Origin: Akebia trifoliata
Taxonomy: Eukaryota > Streptophyta > Magnoliopsida > Ranunculales > Lardizabalaceae
Assembly (NCBI GenBank): GCA_017979445.1
Contig: CM030704.1
Location: 11,391,658 to 11,455,657 of the forward strand
Direction: 5' to 3'
Length of the DNA: 64,000 nt
Below are positions 48,317 to 59,490 of the stretch, piece by piece. The notes beneath the pieces were generated by a model. The model saw only the letters and a list, made by a program, of their open reading frames with translations. It ran no database searches and had not been told where the DNA came from. Position 1 is the first letter of the stretch. The number at the start of each line of letters is the position of its first letter. A program made the position numbers and the translations under genes.

Positions 48317-49470
48317 TTGGTTTTTAAGGGTTGAACCAAGTAACCACATACAATGATTTTGAATTAAAAAAAATAAATACAAAGACTCACTCAATTCGTA
48401 GATTTACCAATTCCGATCTTGAGTTCTTTTGAGTCTTTGAGTCTTCATGTCATCCGTCTACTTGTACTCCTTACTTCGAGTGATTTGCCAATACGTGCAA
48501 GATGATGAATAGATGAATGAAGATGAATCAAGGAAGACTCAACCCTTCGATTTTACCAATTCCGATCTTGAGTCGTTTGAGTCCTTGATTCCACAAGTGC
48601 ATCTTCGACTCTATCAAGTTCTTTCGTTTGTCGGTTTCTTGTGATCACTTTTTCATCTTCTCCTTTTGCTCCTTGCTCCATTAAATAATCAATGTGTGTG
48701 TAGGTGGAGGTTTGATGGAGCAAGTGAGATCAAATGAGAGGTCTAGGAAGGTTGAAGGGAGATTCACCTAAGTATACTCTCATGTGTGTTGAGGGTGCTA
48801 TAGAGAGTGTGAGGAACATGGGGAGCACTCTTTCTCAAGTGTTGATCAAACCCAAATGAAGCCAAGGCTTCTAATTTATAGAAAAGGTAATTTGGGTTGA
48901 GTTTCTGACGGTGGCACCCCCAACTTGGCAGTGGCATCATCAGAGGCACAACGGTAAAAAAACAAGTCGTTAGTGCACTAGAGGCAATAGCTAGAGGTGA
49001 AACATCCAACTTGGTGGTGGCACCGCAAGAATAGTGGTTCGACCACTACCAACCCTATTTTAGCCATAATTGGTCAGTGGCTGTGGCTGGCACTGCCACT
49101 CCTATCGCCAGCACCAATTTCACTAGAATTGGGCTCAAATGGGGTGGACTTTGAACGTACAAATGATGTACCTATTCAGACACATTCTAAAGTCTCTTGA
49201 GTATGTCTAAAGGGTCTTGGGGTGGTGCATATACCTGATTGGGTTTGACACACAATTGGTTTGTCGTTGAAGTGCGTGCACATCAATATGTCTAAGTTGC
49301 ATCGGCACGTGTCACCGTGCGTCGCGATGTGTTCGCCATGTGTCACAATGAGTCTTCCATGTGTCATGACTTGTCCGACATGTGTTTTCATGTATCTTGA
49401 ACAAAGTTTACCTATTATTACATACTCGACATCATGCGATTGACTTGAGATTGACAAAAGAAGGTACTAA

Positions 49471-50874
49471 CAATCTCTTTTTTTGTCAATTACGAGACAA
49501 AACCAATCGAAACCACTAACTGGGAAATATTCTCAAAATGACCAAAAACTTTCAAATCCCCATACAAAAAGTTTTTACAAAAAATTACAAATACAAAATG
49601 AAAAACTATAAATGATTACAATCTTTGCATCCGTTGAACATGTACATGAAGAAGATAGATTTCTCGATATGGATTTCTCCTCCTCAAGCGAATCTCCTCC
49701 TTACTATCTGCATCGTCGTTCATTCATAGGCGTAAATCATTCTCCCCCTTTGTCATAGGTGGAATGCATTCGTCTTATATACTTGCATAAAAACTGTTTC
49801 ATAGGTGGAATTCTTTCTCTCCCTTTTTATCAGTATTTGAAAAGGAGTGTAATCAACCCAATGCCAACACAAAAAAATACCTATAAGCCTAGGGGAAAGA
49901 TAGACATGCTATTTGCTAGATTTACCAATAGGAGCAACTAGGCATGGCAAAGACAAGTCAAGCAGTCCATAAAGATAGAACTATCAAAACAGACATACTT
50001 AACATGCTACAATGCAATTATTAAACGATATGCCAATAAGGAACAAATGCAAGGAGCATGTAGTTCATGTGAATGATTACAATTTTTCCTATTGAGCATA
50101 CATTCACAAAATGATAAAATTATACAGATTTTACTATTAAGTATGCAATATTTTCAAAAGCACAAAAGAACATACCATGCTAAAAAGCTAGTAAAGATAT
50201 GCAAATAAGATCATAGTAGTTATAGCATGATAAATGTGTGAGAAGCTAAAAAATATACCAATATGAATACTCACACGAGACAGTTTAAAAGATGTTACTA
50301 TTACGAACACCAATTGTCTTGGGCTACAGAAGTTGAGTCATAAGATTCAATAAACTGAGAACTGAATGAGTCAAAATTTACCAATTTGGCTCAAATTATG
50401 TGGACCAACGGGCTTGGTTCACACATACATCCAGTCAATTTTTGACCCGAAGCAAAGAGGTTTCAAATCTTCAAATCTACCTATTAGAGTACAACAACGA
50501 TTTTCACTCAAGATTTGCAAATTTGTTGCAAAAAATCGAAATTCAAAAAATTGTCAGACGGATATACGTCTACTTGGTCAATTATTGATGGGAAGCAGTG
50601 AGACTTCATCATTCATAAGTGGACTCATTTTTAGAAACATGTGAGGATACAAGGATCCAAATTTACCAATAGACAACATGTTCTTGAAATAAGACAGATT
50701 TTTGGATGAAGTTACCACACTAGCTTCAATTAATGTGAAAATATTTTAAAAGAAAAATTCACAGAAATGAGATCTAAACCTCCAATAGAAGCACACATAC
50801 TTGAGAGTCTTGAACTCAAACCAAGTTTTATGTCGGGTGTAGACATGAGATTTTCATCTTTGCAGATCTCTCCT
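49471..50874. other. Non-coding stretch, no gene seen
   Basis: AT-rich with short open stretches only. No motif or transposon end found up to the CACTA terminus at 50,875. Confidence 0.4.
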
Positions 50875-51440
50875 CACTACAAAAAATGAGGTATTTAGAG
50901 GCGGTTTTAAACCGCCTCCAATTTCGAATAAACCGCCTCCAATATGATTAAGGGCGGTTTTGTCAAACCGCCCACTATAGTGGCGTCGCTGATTCCTTTT
51001 AGTGGCCGACTAAGGGCGATTTTAAAACCGCCTCTAAATAATGATTTTAGGGCATTTTCTTATATTTTAGAGGCTATTTGAAAACCGCCTCTAATAAAAA
51101 TAATTATTGGCGGTTTTAAAATCGCCTCTAAAGAATATGATTTAAGGGCGGTTCTTATATTTATAGAGGCTATTTTAAAACCGCCTCTAATAATAATAAT
51201 TTAATGGCGGTTTAAAAACCGCCTCTAAAGAATATGATTTAAGGGCAATTCTTATATTTTAGAGGCTATTTGAAAACTGCCTCTAATAATAATAATTTAA
51301 GGGCAATTTTAAAATCGCCTCGAAATATTATTATTTGAGGGCAGTTTTTATATTTTAGAGGCAGTTTGAAAACCGCCCCTAAAAACAAATTAGTTTTTAA
51401 AAAAAAACAACATTAGAGGCAGTTCAAAACCGCCTCTTAT
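50875..51440 (+). repeat. CACTA terminal and subterminal repeats
   Basis: Terminal CACTACAAAAAATGAGG, then direct and inverted copies of 'GGCGGTTTTAAAACCGCC'-like palindromes about every 40-50 bp. These are presumed binding sites for the TNPA-like protein. The motif is quite unlike the GACGGTC repeats of the 35.6-43.4 kb element, so the two belong to different CACTA families. Confidence 0.88.
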
Positions 51441-53219
51441 GTTGTAAAAAAAATATTAATAAAATATTCATTCCAAAATAAAACCTACAATTATATAAAT
51501 AAAAAAAGCTACTATTGGCACTACAAATTTCACTTATCACTTGTTTATAAAAAGATACCACAACCTGTAAATGAATATTTCACCAAACATAAGCTACAAT
51601 CTACCAAAAATGTATCTATGAAATCCAAAAAAAAATTACGCATTCACGAATATTTTCACTATAAGAAAAGAGACAACTCTATGAATTATAAACAAATGTG
51701 ATATGATTCTTGGATTTAGTGTGCACTTGAAGCCAATCATCTCCCATACTCCACCCCATCTCCATGCTCACTCTGGCAAAATAAAATGGTAAAGCCATAA
51801 ATCATATACAACCAAAATACTTGGATATCGTGAGGTTCGTTGTTTTGGGTAAGTAATCTAATTAACAATTTAGCGAAAGTGATGCAGAAGTATGGAAAGT
51901 AAAAGAAAATCACATTGTACCTTTTTGTGAATGAATGCTCTCACTTGTTTTCGGCATATTACCCTGAAATACAAAGAAACAAATAAATGGATAAAATCAA
52001 ACAAGATGGCAATTATTTATTTACCCGATTTGTCCACTTAGCATACATTTTAACATATCAACCTGCAATTTCGACTTACAATACTACAGAGACCTGCAAT
52101 ACCACTCAATGTCATAAGGTTCCATATCTATCCATATCCAGTTTCAAACTCACATATCCCTATCCTTTTGGAGTTAGTTTAACCAGGACATGGTTCAATC
52201 CCAGCTTAGTCATAAAAACAACTCCTACATTAATCAACCCCACATTAATAACCTTGATTTGAAAGTTCAAGGGTGCCACTACAACCAAGTCCATCTAGTA
52301 AAAAAACATTCAACTTCATCGACAAGATACTTGCCAAGTGTCTAACTTAAATAATGAGCAACCTTTTATAAAGTACATGGAGATTCCCTAAATGTAAATC
52401 CATCTTGCTAGCTACCTCATTGACTATCGCCAATGGAAGACTTGAAAGGACCATATTCCTACAAACAGATTTGGATAAGGCTTGTGGTTGGTCACAATTA
52501 ATAGGAGTTAATTGTGTTCGATCTGAGAAAAAAGGATACATGCAGTCAATGATTAGAGCTCATCTCATTGTCTTAATATTAACAAACAAATCCCCAAAAG
52601 GCTAGTTCAAACTTGGTGCATTAGGAGGGTCCACCATTTCACACTTGTTATTGTTGAAGCAGTCTTACTACAAACTTAGTTGAACAAAGTGGGAGTGGTA
52701 TAAGAGGGGACTTGGGAGCGAGGGTAGGGAAACATATATTGCAAACAAGTTTTAATTTAATTGCTACTAAGTTTTAGTTTAGCTTTTATGGAAAAAAAAA
52801 AAAACGAAGGTGGTGTCAGTTAGACTACAAGGATGATGTGCCAAATGTGATATACATAGACAGGGTGGAGCCTTACAGAATGGTAGGTTCTACTCTCTTG
52901 CACATGCACCACATGTGCTACACTGAGGCTGGTAGACAGTCTGTAGTCTACGGGGTAACCACTACAATTTTTACCTCCTAAAATGTTAAGGGAAACTGTT
53001 TTACCAAATACCAAGTACCAAAAGTAAAGATAACAACATTTAACTTGGTACACAGAGAGAGAAATTTTCCAATACAAAAACATAACTCTAAAGATATAGC
53101 CTATAAGAAGTAAACAGTGGAGTCATTAACAAACCTGCCAAAATATAATTTTTTAATAACGTATGCACTAAGTAGACCACTCTGCAAGAGAAAGAGAAGA
53201 AGGCTTATCTTACACACAC

Positions 53220-53223
<4 letters not shown>
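51441..53223. other. Non-coding interior of the CACTA element
   Basis: No recognisable exon or RNA gene. The open stretches at 51,987-52,262 and 52,405-52,605 show no known domain. Confidence 0.4.

Positions 53224-53252
<29 letters not shown>
53224..53252. repeat. (GA)n microsatellite
   Basis: About 14 uninterrupted GA units, just past the donor site of the last NHX exon, on the intron side. Confidence 0.9.
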
Positions 53253-53258
<6 letters not shown>

Positions 53259-53753
53259 AAACACTCCTAACAATGTGCTTATGGTAAATAAATATAAGAA
53301 GTTGTCAACAAAATGCAAGGCAGTGCTGGAATTGATGTGAGTGAGATCATAAGTCTGGATTGCATTAAAAAGTACCACTGATGTAGCATCATTAACAACA
53401 CCTTCCTCGAAGACTAAACTGTATAATAGAGGTGTCTCATCCTGATTAAGCACCTGTACCAGCAAATGAAATAAACTATAGTGTTTGTTTATTCCTATTT
53501 TGAGTAGTTCAAACAATACACAACTTTTTAAGTCTTTCCATACCTGCAATGTGCAAACAAAATCTGTTGCGGAAAAGATTGCTCCAATGGCTGAACGTAA
53601 TCAAATGGGATACAGATGACAGCACAAAAAAAGGTGAACTAAAGCAAAAGACAGCATAAAATATAGGCGAGATAAGAAGAGAGTGAAATAAAGAGAGTAC
53701 CAAGATAATCTCCAATCTCCAGGGCACCTACGTCCATCTTTTTAAATATTTGT
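53259..53753 (-). pseudogene. NHX-type Na+(K+)/H+ antiporter, three-exon fragment
   Basis: Vacuolar NHX antiporters exchange Na+ or K+ for H+. On the minus strand exons 53,753-53,701, 53,590-53,544 and 53,453-53,259 join in phase and encode 'KKMDVGALEIGDYLAIG', 'AIFSATDFVCTLQ' (family: ATDSVCTLQ), 'VLNQDETPLLYSLVF', 'EEGVVNDATSVVLFNAIQ' (family: GEGVVNDA, so Gly is replaced by Glu) and 'NFLYLFTISTLLGVF'. This is about 98 residues from the centre of a protein of about 540 residues, including the conserved ND pair of the ion-binding region. No stops occur in the three exons, but the rest of the gene is absent on both sides. It lies 3' of the CYP714-RBR chimera on the same strand, so it could be spliced onto it. 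Confidence 0.88.
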
Positions 53754-54376
53754 CTAGCACCTAAGTCATGCATTGGAGAAAATCATGAGAAACAAATGCG
53801 ACACCTCTATTATACAGGACACCTAAGTCATGGTTTTCTATCAACATATCAATGCAGGACACCTATGCACATGTCTGTGTCTTTGTTACACAGCTTGTCG
53901 CTATCCACGTGCCTGCTCAAATCTAGATTTTAGTTCAATCCACGTTGGATGCTGTATCAAATCACAAAATAATAATAATAATAATCTGTAACAATGTGCC
54001 TACATGAGACTTTGGTCTAGTCCATAATTGAAGTAAGGCCCCAAATATCATATAAAAAAGAATGGACCAATGATGCTACATCACTCAATCATGGTAGGGC
54101 AAGGTCTGATAGAGATTAATGTGGACAAATTAACAATAGAAACTCTCTTGGGAATGAAAACTGACTTGATACATATTTGCTTCCTATTTAAATTAAAATA
54201 TTGAACTAGTTCCTTGCACAGTAAGAAAATTAAACATAATAAAAACATCAACCTTAATCTTCCAAGGCACACCACCATACATAGTTTTATATTTAATAAG
54301 GTACTGACATTACTGGACCTTGAATTGTTCCCCAACTATAATCCTTCAAAATCTCAAAGCTCCCCTTGTGATCGAA

Positions 54377-54857
54377 TTAACATCTATGGGTTTGAGTCCA
54401 CTCGGATCCGCATCGATAGCAAAATTGAAATCCACATCTGCAACAAATTGCAACCATAAAAGATTTTTAATTTACTTATATGTATGAACATCATCAAATT
54501 AATTAAAGCCCAATCTCCCAGCAAAAGAGAATGCAATATTTATGTAGTAGCTATAGCTAGGGAGTAAGTCAGGAAATAAATTAATCAAAACAAACTAACC
54601 TGCAATTGATATGTAAGCAACCATCTTTCTTTTCCACATAAAACTTGCAATTGGGGCATTTCATCCATTTGTTATCCTTAGCAAGCTCTATGACCTTAAG
54701 ATCATCTCTTCCTCTGTCATTCTCATCCAAGCTTTGAAATTCCTCGCACACCATCTCCGAATGCCATGGCACCTTACACTGTGCACAAAACAATCTTCTG
54801 CAATATGGGCACTCAGACTCCCTAACAATCTCCTCTCCATCATTCACCAACATATCA
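54377..54857 (-). pseudogene. RBR-type E3 ubiquitin ligase, IBR-RING2 C-terminal fragment
   Basis: RING-between-RING ligases pass ubiquitin from E2 to a catalytic cysteine in RING2. The minus-strand exon from about 54,857 to 54,600 and the exon 54,437-54,377 join in phase. They encode 'LVNDGEEIVRESECPYC', 'RRLFCAQCKVPWHSEMVC' (the IBR zinc ligands), 'KWMKCPNCKFYVEKKDGC' and 'LHINCRCGFQFCYRCG', ending '...WTQTHRC' and TAA at 54,379-54,377. The presumed catalytic cysteine of RING2 (in 'KKDGCLH') is kept. RING1 and the N-terminal region are missing. The upstream border is a fusion, without intron or frame change, to CYP714 exon 2 sequence at about 54,860. The isolated frame has no stop, but the start of the chimera is damaged (see CYP714). 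Confidence 0.85.
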
Positions 54858-55722
54858 GCTCTTATGTCAGCAACTCCACCCTCACTTTCAATTTTAGTCT
54901 CCCATGAATTTGTTAGAATGTTGGTTGCCTCCACCATTAGGTTCACCATGCCCTACAATAATAGTATATATAGCTATTCAATTATATTAACTATATCATT
55001 AGTAAACATAATTAAAGAAGAAAAAATAAAGTACAAGCACAAAGCCTATTATTATAGAGGTTCTATTGTCACACCAACTTTTGCTAACAACACCCTAATT
55101 CATATGTAAATCATGACTTGAGAATGAGCAAGCATATTGGGGTGGCGTTAGCAAAAGTAGGTGTGGCAATAGAATCTCTCTATTATTATTATTATTATTT
55201 AATTACCTTAACTCTGTCCATGTATAACTCAGGAGCAATGACTTTCCTTTGGTGAGCCCACATTGCACCATTGGAGGTGAGGATGCCTTGTCCAAGCAAA
55301 GCCCCTCATTCCTTCTGTTGGTATGCTGGCTTCCCCAAATCCAAAGATGTGTAGAGGCTCATTTCCTTCACCACATCCGGGTGGGTCACGTACAACAGTT
55401 GCACGTTCCCCAGTGAAAACATGAATACTTTGCCGTATTCTTTTCTCCACTGCTCGAAATATGGGAAGATAATGAAAGTACAATCGTGATTCGTGATGGG
55501 TTGTTGTTGTGGGCCCTTTGGAACCATCAATTGGATCTTCTTCATCTCAGGAATATTTCCATAGAGGAAGGAAGGTTGATGACCATCGATACCTTGTTTT
55601 TTGAGCTTTGAACGTAGCCTTTTAGGCTTTAAGCAAAGTGCGTTATAGAGACGAAGAAACAAAGTTAATATACAAAGCAAAGCAAGTGAAAAGAAGACCT
55701 TGGCAACTAGTTGTAGTTCCAT
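54858..55722 (-). pseudogene. CYP714: Cytochrome P450 CYP714-type, exon 1 and part of exon 2
   Basis: CYP714 enzymes are ER-bound P450s acting on gibberellins and other terpenoids. Exon 1 is 55,722-55,207 on the minus strand, with ATG at 55,722, a membrane anchor at about residues 5-25, a 'GHQPSFLYGNIPEMKK' hinge region, 'WRKEYGKVFMFSLGNVQLL' and 'GILTSNGAMWAHQRKVIAPE'. Exon 2 begins at 54,952 ('GMVNLMVEATN') and is cut off after 'ESEGGVADIR' at about 54,860, where RBR sequence takes over. The haem-binding half is absent. An in-frame TGA at 55,308-55,306 interrupts exon 1, where the family usually has Arg after 'QKE' (CGA to TGA is the simplest change). Intron 1 holds a MITE. It is therefore a broken P450 that also serves as the 5' part of a chimeric gene. 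Confidence 0.88.
55054..55182. mobile_element. MITE in the intron of the CYP714 fragment
   Basis: About 45 bp at each end form an imperfect inverted repeat: 'TTCTATTGTCACACCAACTTTTGCTAAC' type on the left, its complement on the right ('GTTAGCAAAAGTAGG', 'GTGTGGCAATAGAA'). It is flanked by TATTA-rich sequence, so the target duplication is ambiguous. Relatives: 18,811-18,888 and fragments near 58,290. Confidence 0.8.
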
Positions 55723-55740
55723 GGCTGCTTCTTCTTATTA

Positions 55741-55790
55741 TTATTTTCTTTCTTCTTTCTTCTTTCTTCTTTCTTCTTTCTTCTTTTGGT
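55741..55790. repeat. (TTCTTTC)n microsatellite upstream of CYP714 exon 1
   Basis: Seven-base units TTCTTTC repeat about six times, directly upstream (minus strand) of the CYP714 ATG. Confidence 0.85.
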
Positions 55791-56999
55791 GTAATCTGAT
55801 TAGTTAAGAGTGAGCTATTTATAGAATGAGTTAAGTTAGATAATGATTTAAATAATAAATAAATGAAGATGAGGTATGAAAAGAAGCAAACCTCTCGGAT
55901 CTCTCATGGGAGTCATAAAGGCATGTAGCAGGGTTCGTGATGAGCGCATGGGTGTCTTACTTCCCATACCATATTGTAGTGTTGCATTGGTAAAACGAAC
56001 AAGGTTAGAACTATTTATCTTCCAATCCAGCTTGTAATGAACATAACAGGAAATAGTTATTATTACTGGCATGGGCTTGAAACAACCACGTTATCAAAAA
56101 TTTGGTTATGGTTAACTGTATGTATAACAGAAGGCATTTTTCAGACTGACTCAGTTGTCGACGATAGCATGTAAATTAAACTGAATCAGAAATAGTGCAG
56201 GTCAGCCATGCAAATTGTTGACGTAGTTGTCATTTTTCATGTTATATACATGCCCCACTAGCTCCAAGGGAACAAAGATGATACCTTTTGTATAGATAAT
56301 TATCCTCCCTCACTGTAAAGTTCATTCCACTGAAGCAGTTCGTTCATGTTTACAGGCTAGGATGATACACTTGCACAGACCTAGTTCCATAGATTGAGGA
56401 ATTGAATGAGAAAAAATGAGCAATCCTAATATTTATTATCAATATTGAAGGACCAAAAGAGGTGATCACACTGGTCCAAACCAAATTGAAGGCTAACCAT
56501 ATTTGAAAGTCCAACATTAAGAGGTAGCAAGAAAGAGATTATGGGGGCAGACCATCCTTTGATGTATGTACCCAGACAGTAGGTTTTCAGCCATTCTCCT
56601 CAGACCCATCATTGAGCTAAGGTAAAGAATGGCCAAAAGCCTGAAGGAAAGACTAATGGGGGCAAAACAACCAACTTACGGCACATATGAGGACTTTAAG
56701 TTGGAATAATTGGGCGTAGATTGAACTTTTGAATGGAAACACAAAAAGAAAGTAGATTTTTTACCGATAACAAAATTACAGCATCTCATAATGAAAGTTA
56801 ATTGATTGCAAATTACCACATACCTTATTGAACACCATTTGTGATTATTGCTTCTGATGTAAAGACATGTTGAAGAGGATGAACACAGCAGCCAAATATT
56901 TTCTCTTCCATCTGAAAAGTTGGCTCAAAGAGTTCTTTTCAGGCACATATAACTAAAATCATAAGAAAATCGCTGTCATCATCAACAAAACCTTACCCC
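55791..56999. other. Non-coding stretch, no gene seen
   Basis: No recognised exon. This would be the promoter side of the CYP714 fragment; no confident TATA box was placed. Confidence 0.35.
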
Positions 57000-57410
57000 A
57001 AAATTTTGGAATCAGCAGAATGAATCCTGACCCTCCATTCAATTCTATCTAAAGCCTTGTCTGTTGTTGATTCAAGGGTATTCATAACCATCTTGCTACC
57101 TTAATCCATGTTCCTTTAGATCTTCCTCTTGCTCTGTTAGAATCTAAGTCATAAATACAATCATATAAGACAACTATCATAGAAATTGTATTCTATCATC
57201 ATCACCACCACCACCACCACCTCCATCATCATTATCACCAAATGAATCTTATTTCAATTGACTTTCCTCCATTTTATCTTCTATTATGTTATTCCCAAAT
57301 TTTCTCAATGTACTCGGTCTGATTTTACCTTTCTTAGCTTTAAAACTCATCCATCCCAACATCTACATCTCTACCATACTCATTTTGTTCATAAATTGCT
57401 TATTGTTATC
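57000..57410 (-). pseudogene. RTE-type LINE reverse transcriptase C-terminal relic
   Basis: The minus strand reads 'MLGWMSFKAKKGKIRPSTL' near 57,360-57,300 and 'ALDRIEWRVRIHSADS' near 57,060-57,010. This is the order seen at the end of plant RTE-like reverse transcriptases (patterns 'MLRWM.G.T..D+IRN' and 'D+..WR..IH.ADP'). Stops interrupt it, and a CAT/CAC microsatellite (about 57,196-57,240) lies between. It falls inside the putative CACTA element. Confidence 0.5.
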
Positions 57411-57989
57411 TCGTAAATTGTTTTGTTAGTTTGATCAATACACATCTTTAAGTTCTTCAACTATACAACTAACCATAGTTTGCCCCCACTACAAGAAAAT
57501 CCTGGCTCCATCCCTGTAATTGAGCTATGGGGCCTATGTTGAACCTGCGACTTATAACATTGAATTTAGCAATCCATAGAAACAGACCCAGTTTTGAAAT
57601 GGCTATTGCTCATTAAAACACCCAAGTCAATTCCAATGGTTTTACACTTAGATGACCCCAATAATCCATTATAATATTTTCAATTATCAAGTAAGTTTCT
57701 GGTTGTCTGTTTTCCTAAATTTTTGTCCATTATGTCCACCACTAACCTATAAGAAAAGATATCTAACTTACTCCATGGTTTTAACTTTCAAGAGCTACTG
57801 CCACCCCTTCTCCATTTTTGCAAACCAATCTCACATAGAACTCTCTTTCCTCCACTTGAAACACATCCATCTATAAAACAAGGAAATTTTATGCACCTTA
57901 ATATATAGATATAAAAAAGGTGGTACTTAGTAATTCTGTAAGTATTTGATATCTCTATATACCTGAATTATTTTCATGCAAATTTGGTA
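57411..57989. other. Non-coding; contains an 'AAAATCCTGGCTCC' repeat word
   Basis: The phrase 'GAAAATCCTGGCTCCATCCCTG' at about 57,500 is the complement of 'CAGGGGCGGAGCCAGGATTTT' at about 58,351, a dispersed plant repeat word. No gene seen. Confidence 0.35.
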
Positions 57990-57995
57990 CTTATT

Positions 57996-58164
57996 GTTTG
58001 CAATATGAGTGTTCTTCGGATTTTCGAAGGAACATTGAAACCGGAACTGATACGCCTTTTTGCGATGATTCAAGTCCTGCTATTTCAGATTTTGGCTTCT
58101 TAGCTTGCATTTGCAACTCTTGCAAGTATGACACAGCATCTCCTATGATTGACGCCTTATCCAT
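57996..58164 (-). pseudogene. bHLH transcription factor fragment (FIT/FER-like helix 2 exon)
   Basis: On the minus strand an AG acceptor (58,166-58,165) is followed by an open exon starting 'MDKASIIGDAVSYLQELQ', then 'MQAKKPKSEIAGLESS' and 'KGVSVPVSMFLRKSEEHS'. The first part is helix 2 of a bHLH domain; the wording and the 'KSEIAGLES' continuation are closest to the iron-deficiency regulator FIT/FER. Helix 1, the basic region and the C-terminal domain were not found nearby, so this is a single captured exon. The exact 3' limit is uncertain. It is on the same strand as the CYP714, RBR and NHX fragments in the same putative CACTA element. Confidence 0.75.
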
Positions 58165-58279
58165 CTGTACATCGGAAAGAAAAATAGATTAAAAATTATT
58201 GCTAGGAAATAAGGAATAGGGTAGATTTTTAATAGATTACAAAGGAATAGCTTGGTGGTGGTAAATAATTTTGGTAACA

Positions 58280-58475
58280 TTTAAAAAAAAGAACTTATAT
58301 TGTCATTCCAACTTTTCTTATAACACACTAATTCATGAAATCATGTCCAACCAGGGGCGGAGCCAGGATTTTGCCCACATTTTTTGTGTGCTTATCGAGG
58401 GTATCCCCACCCATCGGGTGAGACTAATCTCATGGGCACACCCCCCCCCAAAAGTCCTACGTGCAATTGGTTGAG
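58280..58475 (+). repeat. MITE fragment and 'CAGGGGCGGAGCCAGGATTT' repeat
   Basis: 58,290-58,340 matches one end of the 55,054 MITE family ('TATTGTCATTCCAACTTTTCTTA'). It is followed at 58,351 by a dispersed plant repeat word 'CAGGGGCGGAGCCAGG' and a C9 run at about 58,441. Confidence 0.45.
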
Positions 58476-59490
58476 TTAGGTCAACAGACCCTGGAGGGTG
58501 GTCCCAAAGAATTCATTGTTAAGTACTAATATCACCCTTATCACTTCAAACTTTAGAAAACATCTACAGCAAAAATATTCAAAATGTTTATATAGATTGA
58601 AAAAATGTGTAAGAGAAACACACCTTCCCTACAAAACCCCCAATGCATAGGAAATAATCAATTGGTGTAACCATGTGTTTGCTATGAACAATTTCCCCCA
58701 AGATTCGTTCAACTGTTGCACCATGATTTGAAAATCAAATAATCAAATGAAGAACAAGCAGTCTATTTCTAGTTCACTATACATGTATGTAATACCAATC
58801 TTTGATGATAGGTTAACTCCACTCACCTTTGGAACACCAAAAGATCTGAACTCAACAGATTGGATACCTTGAACAAAATCAATAATTGTATTAGGAATTG
58901 GGCATCCTTTGACAGTTTTAATGTAAGATCTCAAACTTAAGTTATAGTAAAGCTACAAAAACATCATTGTTCTAATAGTAAAGTAACTTCTATTTAAGAT
59001 TATATAAAAGAATTACCTCTTGGCCAGGTGCATCAAGCGAACTACTCATTTCTTTATCCTTTTCCCTCCTCCTTTATCCGGGCTTGGGACCGGCAATGTA
59101 AAATGTTTAATTTTACATTGGCGGAGTTAAAAAAGGTTTACCTAATAAGCAAAAAAAATATGAGTTAGTAACAAGTAAAAAAAATAATATAGTAAGAAAC
59201 ATAAAATATGCGATACGAGATACTAACAATAAAAAAATATGAACTACTAACAAGTAAAAATATATAATAAAAGATAGGAAAAGTGTATGAAGTCTTACAC
59301 TAACATATTAGTGTATGTGTACCTTACACATTCCAAAATAAAGAGTATGATGTGGGTGAAAAAAGTAATTCTTACCTATGTTGAAATAGTTCAAAAAACC
59401 CCAAAAATTACTGATGTTACTTAGTATTTAAGACAAAGTAGTTTACTAAAGACATTAAAAGAAAGAGTAACTCTTAAAAGTTACGGTAAA

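Larger units (their letters stand above)
46120..49470 (+). repeat. Dispersed repeat family, copy B, with insertions
   Basis: Colinear with 575-1,900: 'CCTAGAGGAGGGGGGGAATAGG' start, 'TTTTGCACTTATGTCTCTAA', 'CATTCAATAGC.CATTCATAT', 'TTATAGTTCAACTTGAA', 'CTTGGTTTTTAAGGGTTGAACCAAG' and 'GAGGTCTAGGAAGGTTGAAG'. Unlike copy A it contains a five-unit tandem expansion (46,541-46,850) and a PIF-like insertion (46,883-48,316). The end is not exact; 49,270-49,390 is a set of 'CATGTGTCACAATG'-like short repeats. Confidence 0.6.

Noticed and set aside
49261..49457. Overlapping ORFs on both strands
   Set aside because: Both come from 'CATGTGTCACAATG'-like short repeats that avoid stops by composition.
57487..57502. 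CACTACAAGAAAATCC as a second CACTA terminus
   Set aside because: It runs directly into 'CTGGCTCCATCCCTG', a dispersed plant repeat word whose complement occurs at about 58,351, and no subterminal repeats follow. It is more likely a chance fit within that repeat.
58743..58934. 63-codon minus-strand ORF ('GCPIPNTIIDFVQGIQSVEF') as another captured exon
   Set aside because: It looks protein-like and lies among captured fragments, but I could not assign a family or define splice borders. A blastp search would settle it.
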